Origin: Mytilisepta virgata | Lineage: Eukaryota; Mollusca; Bivalvia; Mytilida; Mytilidae | Direction of reading: 5' to 3' | DNA length: 64,000 nucleotides | Assembly (NCBI GenBank): GCA_028015205.1 | Contig: CM051518.1 | Coordinates: 34,438,001 to 34,502,000, forward strand | Shown here: positions 32,411 through 45,700 of the stretch, in pieces | How the letters are laid out: each line of letters begins with the position of its first letter | How positions within the stretch are numbered: position 1 is the first letter of the stretch | Translations under genes and position numbers: made by a program | The notes under the pieces: generated by a model | What the model saw: only the letters and a program-made list of their open reading frames with translations | The model's database searches: none | Told to the model about the DNA's origin: nothing

Positions 32411-34319
32411 GGTATTGTATTGTAAACTGAACATCCTACACGAGATAAGACTGAATTACCTTTCCCTAACATGTAAATTTGTCCAGACATTTCTCACTAC
32501 GGTAATTAAACCAGAATGGTTTTCATTCCCCTGGAAAAAATTTAAAAGAAAAGCACATCTGGTTTAGAACATTTTTTAGTATAAAATGTTTTATAGTGTT
32601 TTTACTAGAGGTGTAACAATTACTAGTATATCATGATATTTTGCACAATTTGAATTGTTGAATGATTGTCACAGCAAAAACAGAACTGGTGACCCTATAT
32701 AAATTTAGTATCAATGAAACATAAATGTTGGGAACAAAAATTTTTTGAAACAGTTTTTGTGAAATTAAATTTTAAGTTTAACTGGAAGCTGTGGCTGAAT
32801 CTTAAAATTTAGCCAAACATCTCAAAGATGTCCAACAGGTTCAGTTTTTTATCCTACATTTTTAAAATTTGATCAGTCAGAAAAGGAGCATTGCCTTGAT
32901 GTCCAGAATTTTTTATACAAGGATTTTTACTAGGTCACATATTTAACTGAAACCACCTTAAGTGTCCAACAAATATTCAAATTTGCAAATCAACTTTACA
33001 AAGTCTTCCATTGATACCTCTCATCCAGCCAATTTTTATATATTTAAAAAATACTTCAAGCAAACTTGAATCATAACTTTAATCATACAAACCTATCATT
33101 TTTTAATTATACCCTAAATCTATCATGTATATATATACTGAACTGAACTGTATTTTTTAACACTTTTGCAGCTATATTGAAGCAAGTTCCAGACCCCTGG
33201 ACACAATAATGGTGGAATATTTCAAACACAGAAAAACATGGATTTCATGATAACTGTCTATTCCTAATTCTGTGAAAATGGGTCAGATGAGCTAAATTGT
33301 ATAATTAAAGAGAAGTTCCTATATAAGTACTACATGTTAATTTTTGTTTATCCAGGTAACTTGGTAACATTTTTATGCCATATGGTCATAAATACTTTAC
33401 TGCTTTGAAAAATGTCATACAAAGTTAAATAATAATAAAATTTTGTCTTTTCCAACTCATTAGATTTCTGACAATTACTAAAATTGTATTTAATTCAGAT
33501 AAATTACTAATTTTTCTTGAATATATATTTAATTCAATCATCCTGATTTTATGTCAGAGTATGGAAGGTGGATATGTTTTGCATATATTTCATATGTAAT
33601 ATTATTATATAATTGTTGTATTTTACATGGTTTCTTGTAGTTAATAAAGTATTTTCTTCTATTAAATGTAAAATTAATTTAAAGAACAATAATTGTTAAA
33701 ATTAACAGTCAAAGTCATGGAAAATCCTGTAATTTACCCACAAAGAACTAGAAAAAAATATGTCTTACATTAAGTCCTAATTATTCGGATTACAAAGGTG
33801 ATAAAAATTAGTGAAAGACTTCAAGAGGATAATCATGTTCATTGAATCTTTCTCCATTTACCTTTTAGACTTAAATTTCATTTTTGCATCATGGCACAGA
33901 TTGGCGGGAATTGTAGTTAGTTCCCTTCCGAAGTAACTAATAACCGACAACAAACTAACGTTTCGAGAATACGATACATGTATCTACCAGATTTCCTGCC
34001 CGAGATGTTCAACCACAGGGGCTAGAAGTTATTTTTTTAATGGAAAGGATACATGTTGTTCATATATTAATAACGGGATTTATGTTTATTGAATAAATGC
34101 ACAATTATACATAAAATTAACAAAAATAACAATGTAACCCGGGCAATATAAGAACACAGAACACCATTAAAAAAAAAAACTAAAAGTTTTACATTATTAT
34201 ATACATAAGAAGTATGATATGTGTGCCATTTCCCTATCATCATTTTTAAGCTTGATTATATTGATTATATGTTGTAATGTTGGTTTTGCTTGACCCGTAT
34301 AAGTGTAATTCTACTGCAT
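32411..34319. other. AT-rich intergenic interval, nothing recognised
   Basis: Apart from a short ATTGTATTG repeat at about 32400-32425 I see no gene, inverted ends or tandem array. Confidence 0.5.
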
Positions 34320-34588
34320 CAGGGGCGTTTCCAGGATATTTGAAAAGGGGGGGGGGGCGTATAATAAAATTGTTTTTGACCTTTTTTTTGCTAAAAAACA
34401 TAAAATATTTGTGAAATGTACTAATGTAACGGTTCCTGACTTGGAGCATGTGTATTTTAGAGTATGTGTTTAATTAATGAATATGATAAATTGCCACATT
34501 CAATACAATATAAGCAGATTACGATAGTTTTTTTTTAAAGGGGGGGGGGGGCGTACGCCCATTACGCCCCCACCTGGACGCGCCCCTG
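34320..34588. mobile_element. hAT-like MITE with CAGGGGCG ends and internal poly-G
   Basis: The left end CAGGGGCGTTTCCAGG is matched inverted by CCTGGACGCGCCCCTG at the right end. Two internal runs of about 10-13 G lie near each end, at about 34347 and 34540. TGCAT occurs directly outside both ends, possibly the remains of a target duplication. CAGGG ends are common in hAT elements. A short open frame across it is not a gene. Confidence 0.78.
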
Positions 34589-36163
34589 TGCATAGATTTT
34601 GTACTTATATGTTTTATATTAATATGACTGTATTCTACTTTGTGTTCATTTTGTTTGCTGTCAACAACCATGCATTTCCAATAAAGTTTTTATAATTATT
34701 GCAAATAAAGTGGGGCCCCCAGCTGTGTATTTAACAATATGAGTGTATATTATATAAGATCAAATTGTTAATTTACAATTACTTTGGTAGACAATTCTTC
34801 GCTTACTTAAATATGATTATCAAGAAATTTTGTCATTGTTAACTTAACAACTATAAATACAAGACAAAATATCTCCTCCACCTTCCAAAAGGACACGGAT
34901 AAAAAAAACAAGGATTTTTACTGATTTCAGATCATGTAACGTGCCATTTAGGTCCGGAGATTGGCATAAATCTTAAGACATTCAGTCATAATGGTGAAAT
35001 CGAGCTACTTGGAGAATTTTACTATATATATTATATCCATTACTTGTGTTCATAAATAGAAGTTAAGAACCACAGAGAAAAAAATCAGGATATTTATTTA
35101 TTTCAACGTTTTCATTTTTTTAGATTAGGCAACTGCCTCAATGGAAGCTACGCCACTGAACTCATTTTAAAAAAAATCATATATATTCGAGACTAAGTAC
35201 ATCTATAGAATGCCTCAAAATTGAGGGTTTTGGACTTTGACACGTTCAGCTTCTGGGAGGCTATAGACTCACACACCCGCCTGATATACCGCTTCTTCCA
35301 TGAGAAGTGAAAGTTTACGGCTATCCCCTCAGGATCTGCCCTGTTCTATTAAATCATTGTAGGTTGTTGTAGCTTAATTTTCCACATATTTGCATGACTC
35401 GAGCATTGCTGATGAGATATTATTTGTTGAATTATCTATAAAAATTCATCAATATTGAGATGTATAGTACATAATATATATATGAGAGCTAGGTAGCGAA
35501 TTGGAATTCGAAAATACAACGTCCTAAAGGTTATATAATCCTGAACTATGTTGCGTCTTCATAAATCTGTAAGAAACCTTTTCTGTTAAGAAACATCTAT
35601 ACCAGGACACTGCATTGGCCAGTTAATGAGAACTGATGTGTAGACCATACAAATTTCACTTTATGTTGCTTTAAGTTTGAAATACATCCAATAGATTATT
35701 AATGTGATCGGAGTTGCTGAAATTGGATAATTTAAAACTTATTGTTGACACTGGTTTATTTATTGTTTTTTCAAATCAATAACAACTTAACTACATATGT
35801 ATACACGTAAAGGAAAATCATAAACGCAAATATGGCTTTAACTCCGAAATCGATAACTTATTAGCAACACCATCCAACTCCTATAAGAGATAAATATTGA
35901 CAGTATTTAATAAATATATTTTCCTCTTCACGTATTTCATGTTTGAAGTCTAATTTGAATTCAATTATGATTATAACCTTGTCAAGATTATTAAATAGTT
36001 CTTCTACATTTACCATTATGTATAGATAATGTATCTGCATTATAAAGAACAAGAACAAAAGGTGACTGATCAGTGTGGAAGTCTATCGGAGTTTTATAAT
36101 AGTTTCTATACAACGAGTGAATATATTCTTTACTCAGCATTTGGACTGTCTTTGAGGCACAAA
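34589..36163. other. Upstream region of the ankyrin gene
   Basis: Largely AT-rich. It must include the promoter and 5' UTR of the ankyrin-repeat gene, but no clear TATA or initiator can be assigned. A less AT-rich patch at 35230-35345 was examined and gave no recognisable protein. Confidence 0.5.
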
Positions 36164-36201
36164 ATGACATGCGTATCCTGAAGTTGCCGAGGAAAGGATG
36201 A
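36164..36201 (+). promoter_or_regulatory. Two short upstream ORFs before the ankyrin start codon
   Basis: The first uORF is 36164-36181 (ATG, 4 more codons, TGA). The second is 36169-36201 (10 codons and TGA); its stop overlaps the main start as ATGA at 36198-36201. Such an overlap could reduce or reroute initiation at the main ATG if both are in the mature 5' UTR, which is an inference. Confidence 0.6.
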
Positions 36202-36752
36202 CGTTAGGAAAGGATGACAAAATTCCAGAAGAAGACGAGGAAAAGGGTGATGGAAAACTGGAAGATGAAACTAAAGAATCCACGGAAAGTTCTAAATATA
36301 CGAGGAAGGACCTGAAAGATAAGATATGGAAAATTGTCGGCGAAGGACATTCGGACGATCTATCACATTTATTAGACGAAGTTCGGGATTTCAAAGATCT
36401 TCATACTTTGTTAAACGAAGAGAATGACGAATTTGATGAAGACGGTAACAATCTTCTTCTGTATTGTATTAAAGAAGGTTGTGATAGTGGACCAGCTTGG
36501 GGACGACATTTCCATAAATGCGCAGAAATTTTAATAAATAAAAACGTGGATGTGAACCACCACAATAAAGCTGGACATACCCCACTTTTCGAGGCTGTGT
36601 TTTACAAGGATACTAATTACATTACATTGTTACTTCAACACAAGGCAGAATCTGACCGTTTTGATCAGGATGGTATTGACCCTCTACACTTAGCCATTCA
36701 CCTAGGATATAAAGATTGTTTTAATCTGTTGGTTCATAATGAGGAGAAAGGG
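36198..36752 (+). CDS. Ankyrin gene coding exon 1
   Basis: 185 codons, phase 0 donor AAAGGG|GTAAGT. It carries the acidic N-terminus and the first three ankyrin repeats. The frame continues into the intron and stops at 36861, so an intron-retained form would end after about 36 extra residues. Confidence 0.88.
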
Positions 36753-39700
36753 GTAAGTCGTCTTAAGTTATTTTGGGTTGAGACTAGAAATGTTGGAAGC
36801 CATACTTTAAAACCAATGAACTGTTTTAATATCTCGATTATGACGTTTGTTGAGGTTATTTAGTATTAAACATATACCTATTGAAATATTCAAAGGATGT
36901 AAGATTGTACAAAAGTATGTTAATAGTATACATTAGGCAATCTGATGACATGTGTAATTTGTTGTGTAAATCAGAACAAAATTGCAGTGCTCTTTTTATT
37001 GGTGATAAAAAGACATTTAATAGTTAATTCAATAGTACCATTCAGCCTATTGTTTGTATATGACCTATGTATGTAGTTTTGATGAATAGATATAATTTAT
37101 TATTTTGAGTTATATTTTATCTATTAACTATCCCAAAACTATAACTATAAACGAAAAAAAATTGAAATGAAAATCTGTCCCGCCACCAATATGCATATTC
37201 ACTAGACTATGCACCTTTTTGAAGATAAATTACTATAAACGAACAATGTATAGCCGTGTTCAGAGATAAAATTTCAGTTAGTCCCAAAAGTTACACCAAA
37301 GACATTTACTTGTGTATCTAAGGTAGTAACTTGAGAGAAAACTCGAATACACTAAACCTCCCCGCAAAGACTAGATCTTTATGTTAATCACAAAATAGAT
37401 CATGTATAAATATAAAGTATGGTCTATACAAAAATAATAAAATAAGTACTAGTATCCTGGAGAATCGGTGTCAAAAATATTTTTCCTGGATAACATTTGC
37501 TCATTACACACAAGAATTGCTAAATGTCCAGTAAAGTGACCTAGATTTGACTACACACCCCGTACAAGTATAAGAAAGTTCAACATCAAATTAAAACCTA
37601 TTCAACAGCATTTGTATACACATCAATGTTACGGTAACTAAATTGTATATACATATGAACTAGAAAGCTACTGTGGGAGTCGACAGTGATCCCAACAACC
37701 CAGTTATATTACACAAATTGAAAAATATAAAACCTTAGTGCCCATTAATGGATGTTATGCAATCATTCTATGAATTAATTTTTTACAACAAATAAGGCAC
37801 CACAATGTGGTGCTATGGCAGTACTATCAGGATTTCAGAACTTATTTAACATATGAGGATATTCAGGTTATTGTGGATGTCCATATCTCTTAAAAAAGAA
37901 ATCAAATGTATTTTCCAGGGATTCGTACAACTTGCATCAAGACCTGTAAATATTTTCATGACTGAAGTATTTACCCAAGGTCTCATACAGCTGCATACGG
38001 AAGTATTGGGATGATATCAGGGTTGATATGCAATTTCATAACTAAGTTAAGAGTTAAACAATTCGCAGAGAACAAATTAAGACTTTGTGGATTTTGAAAA
38101 ATGTTATACGACGAAGTTTACATTTTCTTTTATTATAAAATTAACTCAGAATTCATGACGAGATGTTGTTTTACATCCTTGTTTGAAATAAAAGAACAAT
38201 ACAGAAAAGCTAATTACCATTCTAAACTCATCAACAAACAATGATATTAAGTATGTTCACATAGTTTTCATATCATATTCTTTCTTTCCTAGCCAATATT
38301 TTATGTTATTCCCATTTCCATGAGAAATTAATAAACCTGCAAATTCACACTGGTAAGGTTTAGAAGTGTGTAATTGAAATTCATTGAAGTATATACTGCA
38401 TACCCAATTAAAGGAATGATTGAACAAACACAATAAACAATAAAGGGAGGAAGAAAGTTTATAATAATCTACCCTTAACAACTACCATATACATTGTAAT
38501 TTGAACTGGACTCAACACAATGTACAATTTGTCCAGTTTGTATTTTAAATCTTAACATAGTTTCCCTTTCTTGTTACGCCATTAAACCAGAGCATTAGCA
38601 TTTCAGGGTGTCGTTTAATTTTGCCGCATAGTATTAATCTGTTGTTTACAAATCAACAAGTCATTAGATAAACGTGAAAAACACGAGAATTTTCCTCATT
38701 TCAACTTTTTTTTCTTTGAACTGGATGGTATCCTGAAACGTAATATATTTTGACTTCAAGACTAAGGATTATCGACCAATTTTTATTCACTGCAGAATTT
38801 AATTTCTAGGGTAAGATTGTCTCGTTGCACATAATGATTGGTATATATGTATACAAACATCTAGATATATTTTCTGAGACACGAAATTATTTTTTTCAAT
38901 ATATGTCAATGAAAAGTACTATAAATAAATGATAATATATGTGAAAAACAAAAATCAAGACTAAAATCAATCAGTGTTGATTTTAGCGAAAGAAAGCTTT
39001 AATATAAGTCTGAATTCAATATTTTTTCATTCAAAGATGCGAAAAAAAAACTAGCGATAATTTACGGTATTCTGAAAAAAAAAATTGTCCGTTGGCGTCC
39101 AATTTGAGAGTGGTAGAGCCGACCTGATGGGAATTTATTTGTATCTATGTACTTTTTTTTAAATAGGAACATTTAAAACACTATTTGGTCATCACTTCGT
39201 CTTGTTATATTACAAGGGAAAAGTCTTATGTTATAGTTAGTTTGTTTATTATCGCTGTTTATGAAATTTATTTGAATGTTCTATCCTGTATTTAAAGCTA
39301 TTGTTACTAACTGATTATTAATAACATACACTCTTCACTTACCAGTCTAATGTTGTTGAAATGATTTGATTGCAAAATATTACATTAAAAACCCCTTTAA
39401 GTTATTAAATCTTACGTTTTAATAATATTTTAATCTAGTTACACAGACCTTTTCAATTTGTATAAAACTGAATTCTTGGATGATACACGACTGAAACATT
39501 ATTACTTATTTAATATTTGATATACGTCTTCACTGCTTGTATTTTTTACAACACTCCTCCTAATTAGAATCACATACGTTTAGTATAGAAGAAGATTTTA
39601 TTATTAACCAATTAATGGGACCATGGAGGGCATAGTTACAGTACAAAAAAATTTTGATTGAGTTACATATATAAAACATGTATGACAAATGTATGGTATA

Positions 39701-42700
39701 TAAAATAACCATGTAAATTTTGCTTAAGTTAACAACTACAGACAAGTGAATTGTATAAGTATAATAACAATACCAGTTTGGAACAGTGTCTCAGGCACAC
39801 ATCATTAAGAGTTAAAGAAAACAACAATAGTGGTAGCAAAAGCTGTATAGAAAATCAGACCCCACTTGCTGTTATCAAATCATAAATTGAGACCAGTATA
39901 CTATAATTTTCATTATTAAGTAACCATATAAATTTTTCATTGATGCTCAGATATTCAAAATTATCACATGAGCTATTAATTAATTAAATTATTGATTTTC
40001 TTGAATGATTGTTGTTATTATATGCTGACCCTGTGTATAATCGATATGTATATCATATAATAAATGTGTATGACTTTAATGTTCTAGTATCAAATACGAC
40101 AAGAGTTCCATTTGCCACCCCCATAAGTATATATATACTTATTCCTTCTATGATATACACAGCTCCTCAAATACGCCTTGATATACTATAGTGTCATATA
40201 GGATCTCACTCATCAGTAGTATAAAAAGGATCAGTTTTCGAATTGATAAAACTTGCTACAATATTGTCTCTGTCGGTTCACTTGCAATATGTTGCTCCAT
40301 TTATTAAAAGGTCACTTATCTTGAGAAAAGTGGAAAAATAATTGCATGGTTCACCACAGACAATATATTGTCAGATTCACATATAGAGTCATATAGGTTT
40401 CATATGTTTTGTTCTTATTATGAATGTTATATTGTACTTTATATGTTTGTACATATATATGCTTTCAACCCTTAGGGGTACAATTATACATTTCTAAATA
40501 AAGTTATGATATACTAGTACCAAAAAGACTCTGGCCCTGTTGTTCATGACTAATATCAAATATAGGATTGGACTCTGTATCTGATGCAATATGATCTAAT
40601 GGTATATAATATTATCAAAGAGAAAAGTCGAATATGACTGTATGGCTTATTTTATTGACAATTGATATTAATATGCTTATTCCGTATACCACACTGGGGA
40701 TATTTCTTTTGAACATGTTGAAGTTGACGTTTCAGTAATTTTCACCTCCACTGACTTTGATAATGTTCCTATTGTGTGGACCATTTAATATGAAACGTAG
40801 CATTTCTTCACGATAAAACTTTCAACTATTTGATGGTTGTGACATGAAATAAGTGCAAATCTCACTTCCGACATAAAGCAAATGAACAAGAATGCCATTG
40901 TTTATGGTTTAAATGGTGCGACAAATAGGATTAATCATGAGGGTTTGACTAATGCAACAAAATCAATTTTAACACGGCTTTAAAATTAATCAGTGTCATA
41001 TAAAATTGTGGAGTATTTTTTAACTGATTAAGACTGCATCTTATCAAGGATTTAAATCCTTGATCTTGTAATAGATGTGATACTTCCAGTAATATAAAAA
41101 AAATTAGTTACCGGATATAATAATATTCTGTACGTTATTGATTCAGATTGAAATATGGCGGGAAACTGGTAAACTAGCCTGGTACAATCTTAGGTTGTTT
41201 TTTTACTCAACTTCTTTAAAATGACAGACTTGTGGTCGTGTGTAATTAGAGTTGTCACCAATATTAACACTTTTAAGACTTGTCTGTGCTAATAAAAGGT
41301 TTTTGGCATTTGTCCTGTGGCCATGCATTTCCGGTTAGGCTTATCCAGTAAAGCCATTGCTACTCACTGTAGTACTGGGTCTAGGCATTGCCTTGGATTG
41401 GTATAGAAAGTTGAAACATGACTCACAACTCACTTGGTCAATGCCAACTTGACCAATGGCATCAGAATTACCGTGCAGTCCCTGGTGGGCATATTTTACT
41501 GCAAAGGGCCACAGGCATTTGTTTTATACAAATAACAATTAACAGCCCCATACACTATTGTTGCTGTTGTACAGTACTGTATGGGACTGTTATTTGTATA
41601 AAACGAATGCCTGTGTATAGAGCCTAGGGATCCAAAAAGTGAAAAGTATAGTTCACTTATCCATAAACTCCAAATTTAATATTTGAGAATTGGTTATGAA
41701 AGCCGTTTATAATTAATACTATGTGCCAATGTTTTCAAAATTTTGATATTTTTGCAGTTGAACTGGGATAAATAAGCATAGCTGCCATGTTTCATGTAAT
41801 TTTGAAATATTTCAATTTGGTTGGATAATGTGCAACTTTTGTTTCCAAAAATATGAATCCTTGGCCTGAACCATGGTAACCTAATATTTAGGACATGGTT
41901 GTTACTTGAAATATACTGAATTGTAGTAAAGCGACAATTTTTTTCAATAAGAACTATGTGTAGCAAATCTTAATATGGGGCCTTAGGATTGAATTGGTTG
42001 TAAGTTACAATAATGATCACTAGTCTGTCACCACTGAGGTTATTTCCTTCATGAAGGGTCTTCAACTCCTATTAAAATAAACTAGGAATTATCCGCTAAA
42101 CCAACATGACCAAAGGTTTGATGTATTCTTCCAATACCTACTTTCTAGAATTCTATGATAGGGAACATATATACAGAATAACTGCAGGTGAGGTCAGTAG
42201 CCATATCTTGTCCTAAGTTCTAGACTAGTGATCTGGGTGGACAAACTAATGACTGATGCAAAAAATAATTCTACCTCGGTCCTCCTAAATCCCTGCTGCC
42301 ACCCAGGCTTGAACATGGAACCCTTTGCACATCAGTGCAAAACTTTACCAGCTGACCTAAAGGAATTCTCTATCAGAGCACTTAATAGAAAGTGGTAATA
42401 AACCTGCTTAATATACAAGGAAAGCCAGTTACACATGTTTATGACAATGCCTGCTGGTTTGGAGTAACTTCTCTTTACCAAAACACTTACTGTGGATTCA
42501 TTTATTTTCATGGATATCAATTTTCGTGGAAAGAGAAAAAAAGGCATTTCATTGGATATGTAAATTTGTGGATTGCTGGCTTAGAAAAAAGTATAAAAAG
42601 TTGTTGAAATACTTAAATTCGTGGCTTGACACATCAGATATCATGAAAATACTGTGACAAAATGTGCCGATCAGACTTTGATGTTGTACAGTAAAGTACT

Positions 42701-45700
42701 GATTTTTAGCGCTTATTAAACAAAAGTCTAACAAACAGATTCTTTAAAAAAGCCTGTCATGAATTTAACAAGATTAACAAAATCCGTAATTATTTACTTC
42801 TTAGGTTAATCATGTGTGAAATATATATTGACAAAATTGCAATCACTTGTCACCAAATACCTCAGGGCATATACATACATATTTTTAATCTGATTACGAT
42901 TAATAATTTCTGCTTTACTATCTTTTGTGCATTTAAGCTAAAATAAAAAAAATATTTTTCGTTGGATATTTAAATTAGTGGTTTACTGGGACCCACGAAA
43001 ATTGGTATACAACGAATACTAATGAATCCACAGTAATAGTCACATAAAACTGCTAAACGTACAAGGAAAACCAGTTACACGTGTTTATGACAATGCCTGC
43101 TGGTTTGGAGTAACTTCTCCTTACCAAAACACTTTATAGAAAGTGGTAATAAACCTGTTAAATGTACAAGGAAACAGTTACACATATTTATGACAATGCC
43201 TGCTGGTTTGGAGTAACTTCTCCTTACCAAAACCAGTTAGTAAATTTTTGTAAAGGTAAATAACTTCTGTATGATATGAGGTTTTTATTACACTTTTGTG
43301 TAACATTTCCAGTTACACAAATTAAGCTTAGGAATTGATTTCAAAGAATTTATTTTTCTGACAAAAAAATGATTTCTATCAAGTTCTGGTTTCCTTCAGT
43401 CATGAGCTTTTCATACCTATTGGTGGCTACATGTATAACATTGTAATCTGTTCATTATATTTAGTTGCTGGATTTGTAAGAGTTATCTTGGATAGGAGCA
43501 GATATTGAGAAGCAGGCATTTTAGCTCACTTGGCCAATAAGGCCATATGAGCTATTGCCATCACTTGATGTCTGTCGTCCGGCATAAAATTTCCTTTCAA
43601 GATCTTATCTGAAAACACTGGGCCAGTTGGGACCAAACATTGGTGGAATGGTCCTTGGGTGGCCTTTCAGATTTGTGTCAGGTATCCCCAACTTGGCTGC
43701 TCTTACTAAAAATAGAAAAAAAGGGGGGATACATTTTAAAAATCTTCTATGAATTTACATGGCCAATTGGAACCAGACTTGGTAGTAATGGTCCATAGGA
43801 GGTTCTCTTTCAGAATTGTGTCTGATGACATGGACTGTTAACAAAGATGGCCGCCACAGTCAAACTTAGTTTAACATAGGACCCTATAGAAAAATTCATT
43901 TAAAATCTTTTTGTCTGAAACCACTTGACCAATTGAAACCAGACTTGGCAGGAATGGTCCCTAGATGGCTTTCTTTCAGAATTGTCTTATGATCCGGAAT
44001 GAACTAAGTTGGCTGCCAGAGCTGAACTTAATTTAACATAGGACCCTATGGGAAAATTCATTTAAAAATCTTGTCTGAAACTACTGAGCCAATTTTGCAA
44101 TGAGACTTAGGCAACAGTGGTCCTTAGATGGTCCTCTTTCAGAATTGTGACTGATGGCCCTGACTGCCAACCAATATGCCTGCCACATCTGAAGTTAGTT
44201 TAACATAGGACCCTATGGGAAAATTCATTTAAAAATCTTCTTGTCCAAAACCAATGAGCCAATTGGAAACCACTTTGGCAGCAATAGTTCTTATATGGTC
44301 CTCTTTCAGAAATATGTTCAATGACCCTGATTGTCAACCAAGATGGCTGCCACAGCCAAACTTAGTTTAACATTGGACCGTATGGGAAAATTGATTTAAA
44401 ATCTGCTTTTCTGAAATCACTTGACGAATTTGAACCTGACTTCGCAGCAATAATTCTAAGATGGTTCTGTTTCAGAATTATGTCCACCCAAATTGACTGC
44501 TACCCTTCAATTTTTAGTCCTGCTCAAGGTGAACAAATTAAATCCAGGTGAGCGATACAGGCTCTTGGAAGCCTCTAGTTTCTTGGTTCAAAGGATATCT
44601 TGAACTGAGCTTTTGAGTTGAAATGAATTTATTATTTTTTTTCTTGTTAAGAGCCTCTCTGAAAGTATTTCAATGTATCTCTCTTTCAGATATTTAATAG
44701 AAAAGATGGGAAGGGAAATCCCCCACTGATAGCTGCAGTACAACATGGTCATATAGATCTATGTCATTTGTTATTGGAGGGTGGTTGTGATATAAATGAT
44801 TCAGACAGAAAACTGCAGCGGAATGCTCTACAATATGCTGTTTTAGCCAAAAGATTTGATATATACGAATTACTTTTAAAGTAAGTAAAAATGTATCACA
44901 AAATGTAGGTAATTACAAATACCTGACATTGGCTTTTATTTATACGAAAGAAGAATGTGTTTTCTAAAGTTAATATTCTGATTTTTATTGCCACACTTTC
45001 AAAGAAAGTTTGGGGATATAGCGATTGTCTCTGTCTGTCTGTCACACTTTCTTGTGACATCAACTCATCCTTCACTTTTGGGTTTAAGAATTCAATTTCT
45101 ATATAGAATGGTTGCATACCACCTGTAGATGTGCAATAAGGTGTTAGAATTTTGATTTTCTACCACAAGGGTAGAACTTTGAAAATTGTCAGTTTAAGCT
45201 TGTGACGTACACTCGTCTTTCGTTTTTTAGCTCACCTGCCCAAATGCCATGTGAGCTTTTGCCATCACTTGGCGTCCGTCGTCTGTAAACTTTCACATAT
45301 TGATCATCTCCTCTAAAACCAGTGGAGCAAATTTAACGAAACTTTACAGGAATGATGTATGGAAGGTCTTTACTAAGATTTCCCAAATTTTTCCAATCCA
45401 CCGTAAAACATGGCTGCCAGCGCAGGACATAGTTTAACATTAGACCCTATGGGAAAACATGTTAAAGTTCAACTCCTCTGAAACTACTTGAGCAAATTTA
45501 ACCAAACTTTACAGGAATGATGTATGGAAGGTCCTTTACTAAGATTGCCAAAATTTTTCCGATCCACCGTAAAACATGGCTGCCAGCACAGGACATAGTT
45601 GAACATTAGACCCTATGGGAAAACATGTTAAAGTTCATCTCCTCTGAAACTACTTGAGCAAATTTAACCAAACTTTACAGGAATGATGTATGGAAGGTCC

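Noticed and set aside
36134..36394. 86-codon minus-strand frame, serine-rich
   Set aside because: It is the antisense shadow of ankyrin exon 1.
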